In this document: positions 1 through 7,111 of the stretch, piece by piece
Layout of the letters: the number at the start of each line of letters is the position of its first letter
Numbering within the stretch: the stretch's first letter is position 1
DNA from: Candidatus Hydrogenedentes bacterium CG07_land_8_20_14_0_80_42_17
GTDB lineage: Bacteria > UBA8481
Direction: 5' to 3'
Length of the DNA stretch: 15,776 nt
NCBI GenBank assembly: GCA_002780065.1
Contig: PEWQ01000150.1
Location: 1-15,776 of the forward strand
Notes under the pieces: model-generated
Told to the model about the DNA's origin: nothing
The model's input: only the letters and a program-made list of their open reading frames with translations
Databases searched by the model: none
Position numbers and translations under genes: made by a program

Positions 1-3
1 ATA

Positions 4-70
4 ATTGAAAAATGAAAATTGGAAAAATAAAATTTTCAATTTGCACTTTCCAATTTGCAATTTCAAATAT
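4..70. repeat. AT-rich imperfect inverted repeat
   Basis: The arm at about 4-26 (containing GAAAATTGG) is roughly the reverse complement of the arm at about 46-69 (containing CCAATTTGC), with a few mismatches. The whole stretch is a variation on AATTTTCAATTT-like words. No open frame of note crosses it. It looks like decayed, repetitive intergenic DNA, and I infer no function. Confidence 0.4.
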
Positions 71-160
71 AGCGAGAGACGTCATGGAGGCACAGGCGCC
101 AATGGACGCCACGCGTCAAAGGACGCCACGCGTCAATGGGCGCCACGCCTGTGCTAGGTT
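71..160. repeat. Nested palindromes with 17-bp tandem repeats beyond hisZ
   Basis: An outer inverted repeat, GCACAGGCG at 90-98 and CGCCTGTGC at 146-154, is a perfect 9-bp match. It encloses two copies of the mini-hairpin GACGC-CAC-GCGTC (105-117 and 122-134) and two GGCGCC palindromes (95-100 and 139-144). Read linearly, the same stretch is about three 17-bp tandem units starting near 102, 119 and 136; the first two are nearly identical and the third has diverged. It is much more GC-rich than its surroundings and lies just past the hisZ stop codon. It could be a REP-like mobile palindrome, a structured transcript end, or a small RNA. No uridine run follows the stem on the hisZ strand, so it is not a classical intrinsic terminator. 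Confidence 0.7.
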
Positions 161-173
161 ATGCGCACAAAAG

Positions 174-1115
174 CTAGACCTCAGATAATCTCAATAACGC
201 TTCGAGTTCGATTGAAAAGCCGGTGGCAGGAACAGATTCTCCGAACTGCCCGACTAAAGTGTCGTAGCGACCGCCAGAAAGCACCGGCCTCGGCATCTTT
301 TCAAGTAGTCCCTCAAAAACAATTCCAGTGTAATAATCAATTCTTCTCGTTGCTGCAGGCTCGAGAAAAATTTTAAATTCATCTGAGAGAACGGAAACTC
401 GTTCATATATTTTTTCCAGGTTCAAAAGCGGATTTAAGGCAGTTTTTCCTTTTAGCAAATCTTTTGCGCTCGGGAAAAAATTTTCGTCTCTGGGTAACAT
501 CAACAATTCTTTAATTATTTGAGGTGAGGAAAGTTCTTCAAGAGTAGCACGATCTTTTTTTTCTACACACTGCATTATATCTTTTCTCTTCGAACCATGA
601 ATTCCGCATTCGCTCAAAATATCTTTTACAATTCCAACATGTCCGATTTCTAGAATGCAGTCATTACAGTTCAGTTGCTTTAGAGCTTCTATCGCTAGCT
701 TGATTATCGCCACATCTGCATCCGGCGAATTGCCGCCGTAACATTCGAACCCAGCCTGCCTGAATTCTCTGAATCTCCCGCTGTGAATCTCCTCTTGCCT
801 GAATACCTGACCCAAATAGAAGACTTTTACAGGCCTTGGCAATTTATTGAGCGCTGTTGCAAAGAGCCTTGCGGCGGGCGTAGTAAGCTCCGGCCGCAGA
901 GCAAGAACATTTCCATCTGTATCGAAAAATCTGAAAAACTTTTCAGGATTGCCGAATCCATTTTCAAGTGTCTCTGCGTATTCGAATGCAGGAGTTGCAA
1001 TTTCTCCTGCACCTGCGGCAATAAAAAGATTTCTCAGAACACTTTCGTATCTTCTCAGTCGCTCGCAATCTTTAGGTAGCCACGCCGACAGTCCCCACGG
1101 CAAAAAATTATTCAT
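174..1115 (-). CDS. hisZ: ATP phosphoribosyltransferase regulatory subunit HisZ
   Basis: HisZ is a catalytically inactive paralogue of histidyl-tRNA synthetase. It assembles with the short form of HisG to make the first enzyme of histidine biosynthesis and confers histidine feedback control. The 313 residues cover the class II synthetase core only: the motif-2-like stretch VFRQEE (about 104-109), REFRQAGFECYG (116-127), RRIDYYTG (257-264) and the motif-3-like SGGRYDTL (280-287) are present. The C-terminal anticodon-binding domain of HisS is absent, which is the main reason to call HisZ rather than hisS. The N-terminal GLSAWLPKD matches the family's usual opening, so the ATG at 1115 is accepted although no strong Shine-Dalgarno precedes it. 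It is the last gene of the lon-aminotransferase-serA run, 32 bp after serA. No hisG is in the window, so the partner must be elsewhere. Confidence 0.88.
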   Translation of the reverse strand: MNNFLPWGLSAWLPKDCERLRRYESVLRNLFIAAGAGEIATPAFEYAETLENGFGNPEKFFRFFDTDGNVLALRPELTTPAARLFATALNKLPRPVKVFYLGQVFRQEEIHSGRFREFRQAGFECYGGNSPDADVAIIKLAIEALKQLNCNDCILEIGHVGIVKDILSECGIHGSKRKDIMQCVEKKDRATLEELSSPQIIKELLMLPRDENFFPSAKDLLKGKTALNPLLNLEKIYERVSVLSDEFKIFLEPAATRRIDYYTGIVFEGLLEKMPRPVLSGGRYDTLVGQFGESVPATGFSIELEALLRLSEV

Positions 1116-1147
1116 TTATAGAACCGTTACCGCATAGATTTTTTTCG

Positions 1148-2083
1148 TCATGCAACTCGATTTAAATATTGGCCAGTGCGGGCAAAGTTTATGATGATTT
1201 CCGCGGCTTCAGAAGATACCGATGCCTGAGCTTCGGCAGTTGCCGCTCCGACATGAGGCGTTGCAATTACCTTTGGATGCAAAGCAATATTTTCCGCCGC
1301 GGGCGGCTCTTTCTCAAATACATCGAGTCCTGCGCCTGCTACTTTTCCAGAATCGAGTCCGCACTTCAATGCGGCTTCATCAATTACTCCGCCTCGCGCA
1401 CAATTAATAATTCGAACTCCATTTTTCATCTTTGCTATCGATGCGTCGTTTATTATGCCTTTGGTTTCAGGAGTCATTGGAACATGCAATGAAATCCAAT
1501 CCGCACTTTCAAAAAGATTTTCAAGCTCAACACGTTTGATACCTGCAAGATCGGTTTTGACGATTGGGTCATAACCGATAACGGTCATTCCAAGCGCTCT
1601 GGCATATTCAGAAAGCTTTCTGCCAATTCTGCCCATTCCGATAATGCCTAGTGTTTTGTCGGCAAGCTGAACTCCTATCAATGATTTCTTCTCCCACTTT
1701 CCTGATTTCATCGAGGCGTCGGCAAAAGGTATCGAGCGGCAAAGAGAAAGCATCATTCCAAGCGCAAGCTCGGCGACCGCTGACGTAGAGCCGCCAGGCG
1801 TGTTCATTACTCCAATCCCTTTTTCTTTAGCAAAAGCGAGATCGACATTGTCGACTCCGACTCCGGCGCGCGCCACTGCCTTTAAACGCACAGCTTTCTC
1901 GAGCACATCTTTTGTCAGCTTTGTAGCAGAACGAATTATTATCGCGTCATACTCCCCGATAATTTCCTTCAACTGTTCAGGCGTGAGCCCGACCTTAACG
2001 TCGACGCTGATCGAATCTTTTGCAGATTCCAAAATCTTAAGCCCGTCATTTGAAAGCTTATCTGAAACAAGAACTTTTATCAT
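1148..2083 (-). CDS. serA: D-3-phosphoglycerate dehydrogenase (short form)
   Basis: This enzyme oxidises 3-phosphoglycerate to 3-phosphohydroxypyruvate with NAD, the first step of serine biosynthesis. The 311-residue protein has the D-isomer-specific 2-hydroxyacid dehydrogenase fold: the nucleotide-binding GMGRIG at 149-154, the catalytic Arg230 in NCARGG, Glu259 in FEKEP and His277 in TPHVGA. It ends soon after the catalytic domain and lacks the C-terminal ACT domain of longer SerA proteins, so serine feedback through ACT is not expected. Its ATG overlaps the TGA of the upstream aminotransferase (ATGA at 2080-2083). A clear GGAG lies seven bases before the start (2091-2094), inside the end of that gene, which indicates translational coupling. 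Related dehydrogenases for glyoxylate or hydroxypyruvate are an alternative, but the pairing with an aminotransferase supports serA. Confidence 0.87.
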   Translation of the reverse strand: MIKVLVSDKLSNDGLKILESAKDSISVDVKVGLTPEQLKEIIGEYDAIIIRSATKLTKDVLEKAVRLKAVARAGVGVDNVDLAFAKEKGIGVMNTPGGSTSAVAELALGMMLSLCRSIPFADASMKSGKWEKKSLIGVQLADKTLGIIGMGRIGRKLSEYARALGMTVIGYDPIVKTDLAGIKRVELENLFESADWISLHVPMTPETKGIINDASIAKMKNGVRIINCARGGVIDEAALKCGLDSGKVAGAGLDVFEKEPPAAENIALHPKVIATPHVGAATAEAQASVSSEAAEIIINFARTGQYLNRVA

Positions 2084-3228
2084 TTATATTCTCCTTTTTT
2101 TACTAGAATATTTTGTGCGGCCGTTATGCCTGCACCGAGTTCAATTACAACTCCCATCTTTTTTAAAACTCTCTCTATGGCTGAGAGAGCTAGGATAATA
2201 TCATTGGAATCTACAAAACCCAAGTGCCCAATTCGAAAAAATTTTCCTTTCCACGGGCCCTGAGCTCCGGCAATTGTAACTCCTTCTTCTGCCATTAATT
2301 TTTTTATAAATAAACTAGAATCAAGTCCTTCTGGCATCCACACCGATGTGACTGAATTAGCAGGATGCTCTGCAAAGAGTTTTAGCCCGAGCGCTTTTAC
2401 TCCTGCTCTGGTTGCTGATGCAAGAAGAGAATGTCTTCGAACAGAGTTATCAATTCCTTCATCGGAAATCATTTTTAATGCCGCGAGCTGTGAATGAAGA
2501 AGTGAAGTAGGCGGAGTGAACGGATGATTTTTCTTTTCGTATCCGTCTAGATATTTTCGCAGGTCGAAATAAAATCGCGTGTGTTTTGAATTTCTTACAG
2601 CATTCCATGCGCGATCGCTTAGAGTGATGTATGAAAGTCCCGGAGGATTCATAAAAGCTTTTTGACTTCCTGCAATAACGGCATCTAAATTCCATTCATC
2701 TGTTTCACATTTCTCGGCACCCACCCCTGAAATGCCGTCTACTACCAGCAGAACGCCTTTTTTAAAGCATATCTCTTGCAACTCTTGAATCGGATGCACC
2801 GCGCCGGTTGAAGTCTCACAAAGCTGAACGAAGACTGCAGAACAATTCGGATTTTCAATAAGTTTTTCTTCCAGCAGTTCAGGCTCAGCAGATTTTCCCC
2901 AATCCACTTGTATCGTTTCCGTTTCCAATCCGTAGCCGCAACAGATATCGTTCCAGCGCTTTCCAAACCATCCGCCTTCGATAACAATAGGCTTTGTATC
3001 AAGAGAAGTAAGGTTGGCAACACAACATTCCATTGCTCCGGTGCCGCTTGAAAGTATAGGCAGGACGGGTCGTGAAGTCTTGAAGACTATTTTCAAAAGA
3101 TCGAGTATTTCAGAATAAATGCGTTGAAATTCCACAGAGCGGTGATGAATCTGCTTTTTTGCACCTTCGAGTAAAACCTCGCTGGGAACATCTGTGGGCC
3201 CGGGAGTCATCATTCTATGTTTATGCAT
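2080..3228 (-). CDS. Class V PLP-dependent aminotransferase (alanine-glyoxylate / serine-pyruvate family)
   Basis: A 382-residue fold-type I, class V aminotransferase. The N-terminal MTPGPTDVP (7-15), SSGTGAMEC (60-68), the cofactor-contacting Asp164 in VVDGIS and the Schiff-base lysine Lys190 in AGSQKAFMNPPG are all present. The family includes alanine-glyoxylate and serine-pyruvate aminotransferases. A relative in methanogens (MJ0959) also acts on phosphohydroxypyruvate in place of SerC. Because the gene overlaps serA by four bases, I infer that it transaminates the SerA product to phosphoserine, or else works on serine/hydroxypyruvate/glyoxylate. The sequence alone does not decide the substrate. 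It begins seven bases after the lon stop. No good Shine-Dalgarno precedes the ATG at 3228, so translation may depend on coupling with lon. Cytosolic, with no signal sequence. Confidence 0.85.
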   Translation of the reverse strand: MHKHRMMTPGPTDVPSEVLLEGAKKQIHHRSVEFQRIYSEILDLLKIVFKTSRPVLPILSSGTGAMECCVANLTSLDTKPIVIEGGWFGKRWNDICCGYGLETETIQVDWGKSAEPELLEEKLIENPNCSAVFVQLCETSTGAVHPIQELQEICFKKGVLLVVDGISGVGAEKCETDEWNLDAVIAGSQKAFMNPPGLSYITLSDRAWNAVRNSKHTRFYFDLRKYLDGYEKKNHPFTPPTSLLHSQLAALKMISDEGIDNSVRRHSLLASATRAGVKALGLKLFAEHPANSVTSVWMPEGLDSSLFIKKLMAEEGVTIAGAQGPWKGKFFRIGHLGFVDSNDIILALSAIERVLKKMGVVIELGAGITAAQNILVKKGEYK

Positions 3229-3234
3229 TTTTCA

Positions 3235-5622
3235 TTATCGAGTATTAACTTTAGCTTTCTTCTCTTCTGCTTTTTTCAACGCAATGTTAATTACTTCATC
3301 CATTGTTTCTACGAGATGAAATTTCAATTTGCTTTTTATATGCTCTGGAATTTCATCAAGATCTCTTTTGTTATCTTTAGGAATTATTATTTCAGAGAGG
3401 CCTCCGCGAATTGCAGCTAGAGCCTTTTCTTTCAAACCGCCTATAGGAAGAACTTTTCCTCTCAGAGTAATTTCACCTGTCATTGCTATGTCGCGTCTGA
3501 CCGGTCTGCGTGAAAGAGCGGAGATCAGCGAAGTGGCGATTGTGATGCCGGCTGAAGGCCCATCTTTCGGTATTGCGCCTTCCGGTACATGAATATGTAT
3601 ATCCATCTTCTTGTAGAATAGAGGAGGAAGGTTTAGAACTTCAGTCTTTGATCTTGAGTATCCCAGCGCCGCTCGCGCGGATTCCTGCATGACCTCGCCT
3701 AATTTTCCAGTAAGAGTGAGTTGCCCTGTTCCGGGCATCGTAAGCGCTTCAATTGAAAGAAGCTCCCCGCCGACCTCAGTCCACGCAAGACCCATGGTCA
3801 AACCAATCTCATCATTCACTTCAATTTGACCATATCTGAATTTTGGTTGTCCGAGATATTTTATGAGATTGTCAGAACTAAGCTTAATCTTCTTGATCTT
3901 TTTCTTCTGTTCCTGAGCTTCGACTATTTCGCGTGCTGTTTTTCTGCAAACCATCGCAATTGATCGCTCTAGGTTTCTTACGCCTGCTTCTCGAGTGTAT
4001 TCGCGGAGTATCTTTGTGATGCTTTCTGGCAAAAACTCGACCTGCTTGTCGCTCAACCCGTGTTCCTTCATCTGCTTTGGAATTAAAAATAATGTAGAGA
4101 TCTTTTCTTTTTCGTACTCCGTGTAGCCGGAAAGATTAATTACTTCCATTCGGTCTAGGAGCGGACGCGGAATGGGGTGCAGTATATTGGCAGTAGTTAT
4201 GAACATTACTTGAGATAGATCGTAGTCAGCGTCGAGATAATGGTCTGAAAAGTTTTTATTCTGCTCCGGATCGAGAACTTCCAAAAGTGCAGAAGCGGGA
4301 TCACCTCTAAAGTCAGCCGCAAGCTTGTCGATTTCGTCTAAGAGAAAAACAGGATTAATCGAGCCGGCTTTTTTCATTCCTTGAATGATTCTTCCTGGAA
4401 GCGCTCCTACGTAGGTGCGTCTATGACCTCTTATCTCAGCTTCGTCGTGGATACCTCCGAGCGATACTCTTACAAAATTTCTGCCCAGAGAGCGGGCGAT
4501 GGAACGGCCGAGAGATGTTTTTCCTGTACCTGACGGACCAACAAAACAAAGTATGGGGCCGCGGTGCGATTCGGAAAGTTTTCGGACAGCTAAATATTCT
4601 AGAATCCTCTCTTTCGGTTTCTCTAAACCGTAATGATCCTCTTCCAAAATTTTTGAAGCTTTTTCAATTTCTATCTTGTCTTCCGTTTTCTTTGACCAAG
4701 GAAGCTCCACCAACCAATCCAGATAAGTTCTAGAGACTGTTGATTCAGCGGACATGGGACTCATCTTTTCGAGTCTGTGCAACTCACGCTCTGCCTTTTC
4801 TTTTACGGCTGGAGGCATTCCGGCAGCTTCTATTTTTTGTTTGAGCTCTTCAATTTCAACTTGATCATCATCACGTTTTCCGAGTTCGCGCTGGATTGCT
4901 TTCATCTGCTCATGCAGGTAATATTCTCTCTGAGTCTGTTCCATTTGGTTGCGGACATCGGTGCGAATTTTCTTTTCTATAGTCAATATCTCTATTTCAC
5001 TGCCAAGTTTTTGCAGAAGCAATTCGAAACGTTTGAAAAGATCACGCGTTTCGAGAAGCTCCTGCTTGTCCTTAACCTTTAAGACCATTTGAGCGGATAT
5101 GATGTCGGCTACACGTTCTGGGTCTTCCTGATTGGAGAGTCCTAAGAGAGTTTCAGGAGGAATTCTTTTGTGCAACTTGACGTATTGCTCGAACTGAGCA
5201 ATACAGCTTCGCATTAAAGCTGTCAGCTCAGGTGAAACGTTCGTTATGCTGGGAAGATCAACGGTCTCGATTTCAAAATACTCTTTTGTCGGAAGATATT
5301 GACGGATTGTTTGCCGGCGCAGACCTTCAACCAGAACTTTTATCGTTCCGTCAGGCAGTTTCAGAAGCTGTAATATTTCTGCGATGGTTCCGATCGGATA
5401 GATATCGGCAATTTCAGGTTCATCATTTGTTGCGTCGCGCTGAGTTGCAAGAAAGATGAGCCGGCTTGAAGAGATGGACATATCCAGGGCAGCGACAGAT
5501 TTGCTTCTTCCCACAAAAAGCGGCAATACCATATGTGGAAAAACGACGAGGTCACGCAATGGAAGCAATGGCAATGTTTTTGGAGTCTGGATGTTCTCGC
5601 GGGATTTCTCAGTTATTTTCAT
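3235..5622 (-). CDS. lon: ATP-dependent Lon protease
   Basis: Lon is a cytosolic homohexameric AAA+ serine protease that degrades misfolded and short-lived regulatory proteins. The 795-residue length is typical of LonA. The order is: N-terminal substrate-binding LON domain (about 16-205, with [18 protein letters not shown]), a coiled-coil linker (210-290), the AAA+ module with Walker A GPSGTGKT at 362-369 and Walker B VFLLDEID at 425-432, and the C-terminal protease domain. The catalytic Ser690 lies in KDGPSAG and Lys733 in [10 protein letters not shown]; the 43-residue spacing equals that of the E. coli dyad, so the enzyme should be active. The start at 5622 fits the family and has GAGGA just upstream. 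A sigma-70-like promoter lies at 5673-5702. I looked for a CIRCE heat-shock operator upstream and did not see one. lon heads the run that continues into the aminotransferase, serA and hisZ. Confidence 0.97.
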   Translation of the reverse strand: MKITEKSRENIQTPKTLPLLPLRDLVVFPHMVLPLFVGRSKSVAALDMSISSSRLIFLATQRDATNDEPEIADIYPIGTIAEILQLLKLPDGTIKVLVEGLRRQTIRQYLPTKEYFEIETVDLPSITNVSPELTALMRSCIAQFEQYVKLHKRIPPETLLGLSNQEDPERVADIISAQMVLKVKDKQELLETRDLFKRFELLLQKLGSEIEILTIEKKIRTDVRNQMEQTQREYYLHEQMKAIQRELGKRDDDQVEIEELKQKIEAAGMPPAVKEKAERELHRLEKMSPMSAESTVSRTYLDWLVELPWSKKTEDKIEIEKASKILEEDHYGLEKPKERILEYLAVRKLSESHRGPILCFVGPSGTGKTSLGRSIARSLGRNFVRVSLGGIHDEAEIRGHRRTYVGALPGRIIQGMKKAGSINPVFLLDEIDKLAADFRGDPASALLEVLDPEQNKNFSDHYLDADYDLSQVMFITTANILHPIPRPLLDRMEVINLSGYTEYEKEKISTLFLIPKQMKEHGLSDKQVEFLPESITKILREYTREAGVRNLERSIAMVCRKTAREIVEAQEQKKKIKKIKLSSDNLIKYLGQPKFRYGQIEVNDEIGLTMGLAWTEVGGELLSIEALTMPGTGQLTLTGKLGEVMQESARAALGYSRSKTEVLNLPPLFYKKMDIHIHVPEGAIPKDGPSAGITIATSLISALSRRPVRRDIAMTGEITLRGKVLPIGGLKEKALAAIRGGLSEIIIPKDNKRDLDEIPEHIKSKLKFHLVETMDEVINIALKKAEEKKAKVNTR

Positions 5623-5672
5623 TCAATCCTCATTTAAAAATAGAATTACGCTTTGATCTTCTAAGCCCTTTC

Positions 5673-5702
5673 ATTATACAGAAAACTATTTGGAATATGC
5701 AA
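5673..5702 (-). promoter_or_regulatory. Candidate sigma-70 promoter for lon and downstream genes
   Basis: On the minus strand a perfect TATAAT lies at 5673-5678 and TTGCAT at 5697-5702 can serve as the -35 element, with an 18-bp spacer. The predicted transcript start leaves a leader of roughly 45 bases before the lon ATG at 5622. The -10 match is strong and the -35 is only partial. No promoter of similar quality was seen inside the short gaps between lon, the aminotransferase, serA and hisZ, so it may drive all four. Confidence 0.55.
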
Positions 5703-5747
5703 TAGAAAGAGAACTCCGTTATTTCAAATCGTAATTTTATTTAGAAC

Positions 5748-5774
5748 GGTAGCCGCAGATTTTAGCCTATTACC
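5748..5774. repeat. REP-like GTAG palindrome, copy 1
   Basis: The element opens with GGTAGCCGCAG and closes with TAGCCTATTACC, so GGTA and TACC at the ends are complementary around an imperfect stem. It shares the layout GGTAGC...GCAG...TTTAGCCTA with a second copy 41 bases on. Short palindromes that begin with GTAG are typical of repetitive extragenic palindromes, which in many bacteria are moved by RAYT transposases. No RAYT gene is in this window. Confidence 0.5.
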
Positions 5775-5814
5775 ACTAACTTAATTTTTCGAATGTGATA
5801 ATAAATGGAAAAAA

Positions 5815-5840
5815 GGTAGCTCGCAGGCTTTAGCCTACAC
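5815..5840. repeat. REP-like GTAG palindrome, copy 2
   Basis: Same orientation as copy 1 and better preserved: GGTAGC is followed by GCAGGCTTTAGCCTAC, whose AGGCT (5825-5829) and AGCCT (5832-5836) form a compact hairpin, while GTAG near the start can pair with CTAC at the end. Both copies lie in the non-coding space between the divergent lon and ComEA-like genes. The rest of this 356-base gap holds AT-rich sequence, the two candidate promoters and three scattered GTACTT words at about 5860, 5887 and 5905. I see no gene in it. Confidence 0.55.
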
Positions 5841-5922
5841 TAGAGAATACGACATAATGGTACTTGTGCGAAAAAAAAGTTGCAATGTACTTTTGTCTTG
5901 CTGTGTACTTTTATTTTTTATC

Positions 5923-5949
5923 TTTGGATGATTTTATTAGAATTATAAT
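5923..5949 (+). promoter_or_regulatory. Candidate promoter for the ComEA-like gene
   Basis: A perfect TATAAT lies at 5944-5949. A weak -35-like TTTGGA sits at 5923-5928, with a short 15-bp spacer. If it is used, transcription starts near 5956. That is downstream of a possible TTG start at 5949 and upstream of the ATG at 5979, so it favours the ATG. The poor -35 keeps this tentative. Confidence 0.3.
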
Positions 5950-5978
5950 TGGCACATAAATTGAAATGTATACTTTGT

Positions 5979-6581
5979 ATGTTTAGAGAAGCGTTGGATA
6001 CTTTACCCGTAGCGATTATTTTATCACTTGTGGTCTCGTTTGGATTTAGAACATCTAGGGACCCAGTCATATTTAATAATGAGATGCCTATGACTCTGGA
6101 TTCTATTTCTGACAAACAAAATGCTTTGCTTCAAGGCAGAACTGTTCCCAATACAAATTCAGTTTGTGAGGAACAAGTTAAAGATGACCTCACAGTAAAT
6201 CAGAATGAGAATCGTGCCGAAAGAAAAAATGAGTTGTTTATTGATAGGCGATTAGAAAATCGTGATCCTTCAGTTCCATTTTTTACCTCGGCTGATATAC
6301 CTCGAATGCCACGAGAAATAAAAGCTTCTGACAGAACTATTGAATCTCGATTTGATTCAACGAATAGATATAAATCAGCAGGCAGTGATTCTAAAATTTC
6401 TATAAATCAAAGTGATATCGAACAACTTGTGAAAATAGCGGGAATCGGTCGTATGAAAGCAAAAATGATTTTAGATAACAAACCTGACGGAGGATACCGT
6501 TCATGGAAAGAATTGGACGATCTGCCGGGTTTTGGAAAAGCGACAATCGAGATGATTAAATTGAATGCATATCTCGATTGA
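5979..6581 (+). CDS. Membrane-anchored ComEA-like helix-hairpin-helix protein
   Basis: About 200 residues. After a short N-terminus comes one hydrophobic segment (TLPVAIILSLVVSFGF, about residues 8-24), then a polar, charged and probably disordered linker of about 115 residues. The C-terminus holds two helix-hairpin-helix motifs, KIAGIGRMKAKMILD and DDLPGFGKATIEMI. HhH pairs bind duplex DNA through the backbone, and ComEA proteins use them to capture DNA at the cell surface during transformation. A single N-terminal membrane anchor would place the HhH domain outside or in the periplasm. Unlike Gram-positive ComEA there is no recognisable SLBB domain, and the long linker is unusual. The frame can be extended to a TTG at 5949, but a TATAAT box overlaps that codon, so I chose the ATG. 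Neither start has a good ribosome-binding site. The next gene follows after 21 bases. Confidence 0.72.
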   Translation: MFREALDTLPVAIILSLVVSFGFRTSRDPVIFNNEMPMTLDSISDKQNALLQGRTVPNTNSVCEEQVKDDLTVNQNENRAERKNELFIDRRLENRDPSVPFFTSADIPRMPREIKASDRTIESRFDSTNRYKSAGSDSKISINQSDIEQLVKIAGIGRMKAKMILDNKPDGGYRSWKELDDLPGFGKATIEMIKLNAYLD

Positions 6582-6602
6582 TATCTTGAAAGGAGAGAGA
6601 AA

Positions 6603-6923
6603 ATGAATTTAGTAATTTTGGATGGAAGGATTAACTCTTTAATTGAAAAATTGGAAGATCGGCGAAGAAGATTGGCTCGATTTGTTCTTGCAACTTCGCA
6701 AGGTGAAAGAATAGGAGTCGAAGTGAGGGGCGACGGGGCTTTGAAATTGTTTGATGATTGGGAAGTTGGAGATGCAGTGCAACTCAGAGGACATTTGACG
6801 GTTGGAGGGTTGGTGGCGGCGGATATTATTCGTAGAGTAGTTTCTAAAGAGGACAAGGATAATAAAATGGAACAATTGTCTTTTGGCGTGATTCAAACAT
6901 CTTCGGAATATTGTTTAACTTGA
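6603..6923 (+). CDS. Small OB-fold, SSB-like protein
   Basis: 106 residues, with a strong AAAGGAGAG ribosome-binding site before the ATG. The pattern fits a minimal single-stranded-DNA-binding OB fold: an opening NLVILDGRI strand, a charged turn (EDRRRR, 18-23), RFVLATSQGERIGVEVRG (26-43), KLFDDWEVGDAVQLRGHL (48-65) and a final strand AADIIRRV. This parallels SSB/PriB proteins, which have an opening strand, FxLAT, a KGD-like turn and a VxGxL strand. It lacks the long acidic-tipped tail of replication SSB; the C-terminus is short, polar and ends in CLT. It lies directly behind the ComEA-like gene and probably shares its transcript. A role with single-stranded DNA during uptake or repair is inferred from position. 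It could also be a generic OB protein binding RNA. Confidence 0.6.
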   Translation: MNLVILDGRINSLIEKLEDRRRRLARFVLATSQGERIGVEVRGDGALKLFDDWEVGDAVQLRGHLTVGGLVAADIIRRVVSKEDKDNKMEQLSFGVIQTSSEYCLT

Positions 6924-6969
6924 TTGATAATGATTTGCATAGTTCAATAAAATGCAGACCATGGTTTAA

Positions 6970-7024
6970 GTGTATACACAGAAAAAATAATTTATACTCA
7001 AAAAGGAAAAGAATAATTATACTT
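6970..7024. promoter_or_regulatory. Palindrome and repeated ATAC boxes upstream of the restriction-modification genes
   Basis: GTGTATACAC at 6970-6979 is a perfect 10-bp palindrome. It is followed by two similar AT-rich words, AATAATTTATACT at about 6986-6998 and AATAATTATACTT at about 7012-7024, so that ATAC recurs three times in the non-coding leader of the methyltransferase. TATACT at 7018-7023 could also be a -10 element, though no convincing -35 is visible. Repeated palindromic or direct-repeat boxes upstream of restriction-modification genes often bind a controller. Here the methyltransferase itself carries a helix-turn-helix domain. The role as an operator is inference. Confidence 0.3.
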
Positions 7025-7111
7025 TGAACAGAAGAATAGTTGAGTAGTTCTAATATAAAAATAAGATTGGATAAACTAGGTATGAGGCTTCAACATAATG
7101 GAGTAAAAATA

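Noticed and set aside
102-152. CRISPR-like repeats
   Set aside because: The 17-bp units are directly abutting, few and palindromic, with no spacers and no cas genes.
161-376. Small plus-strand frame over the hisZ 3' end, and similar frames opposite lon, serA, murA and prfA
   Set aside because: They are shadows of well-conserved genes on the other strand, with no family resemblance.
174-1115. Histidyl-tRNA synthetase (hisS)
   Set aside because: The anticodon-binding domain is missing and the length fits HisZ.
7040-7111. Longer methyltransferase start (TTG at 7040 or ATG at 7082)
   Set aside because: Neither has a ribosome-binding site, while GGAG sits eight bases before the ATG at 7112, where the helix-turn-helix begins.
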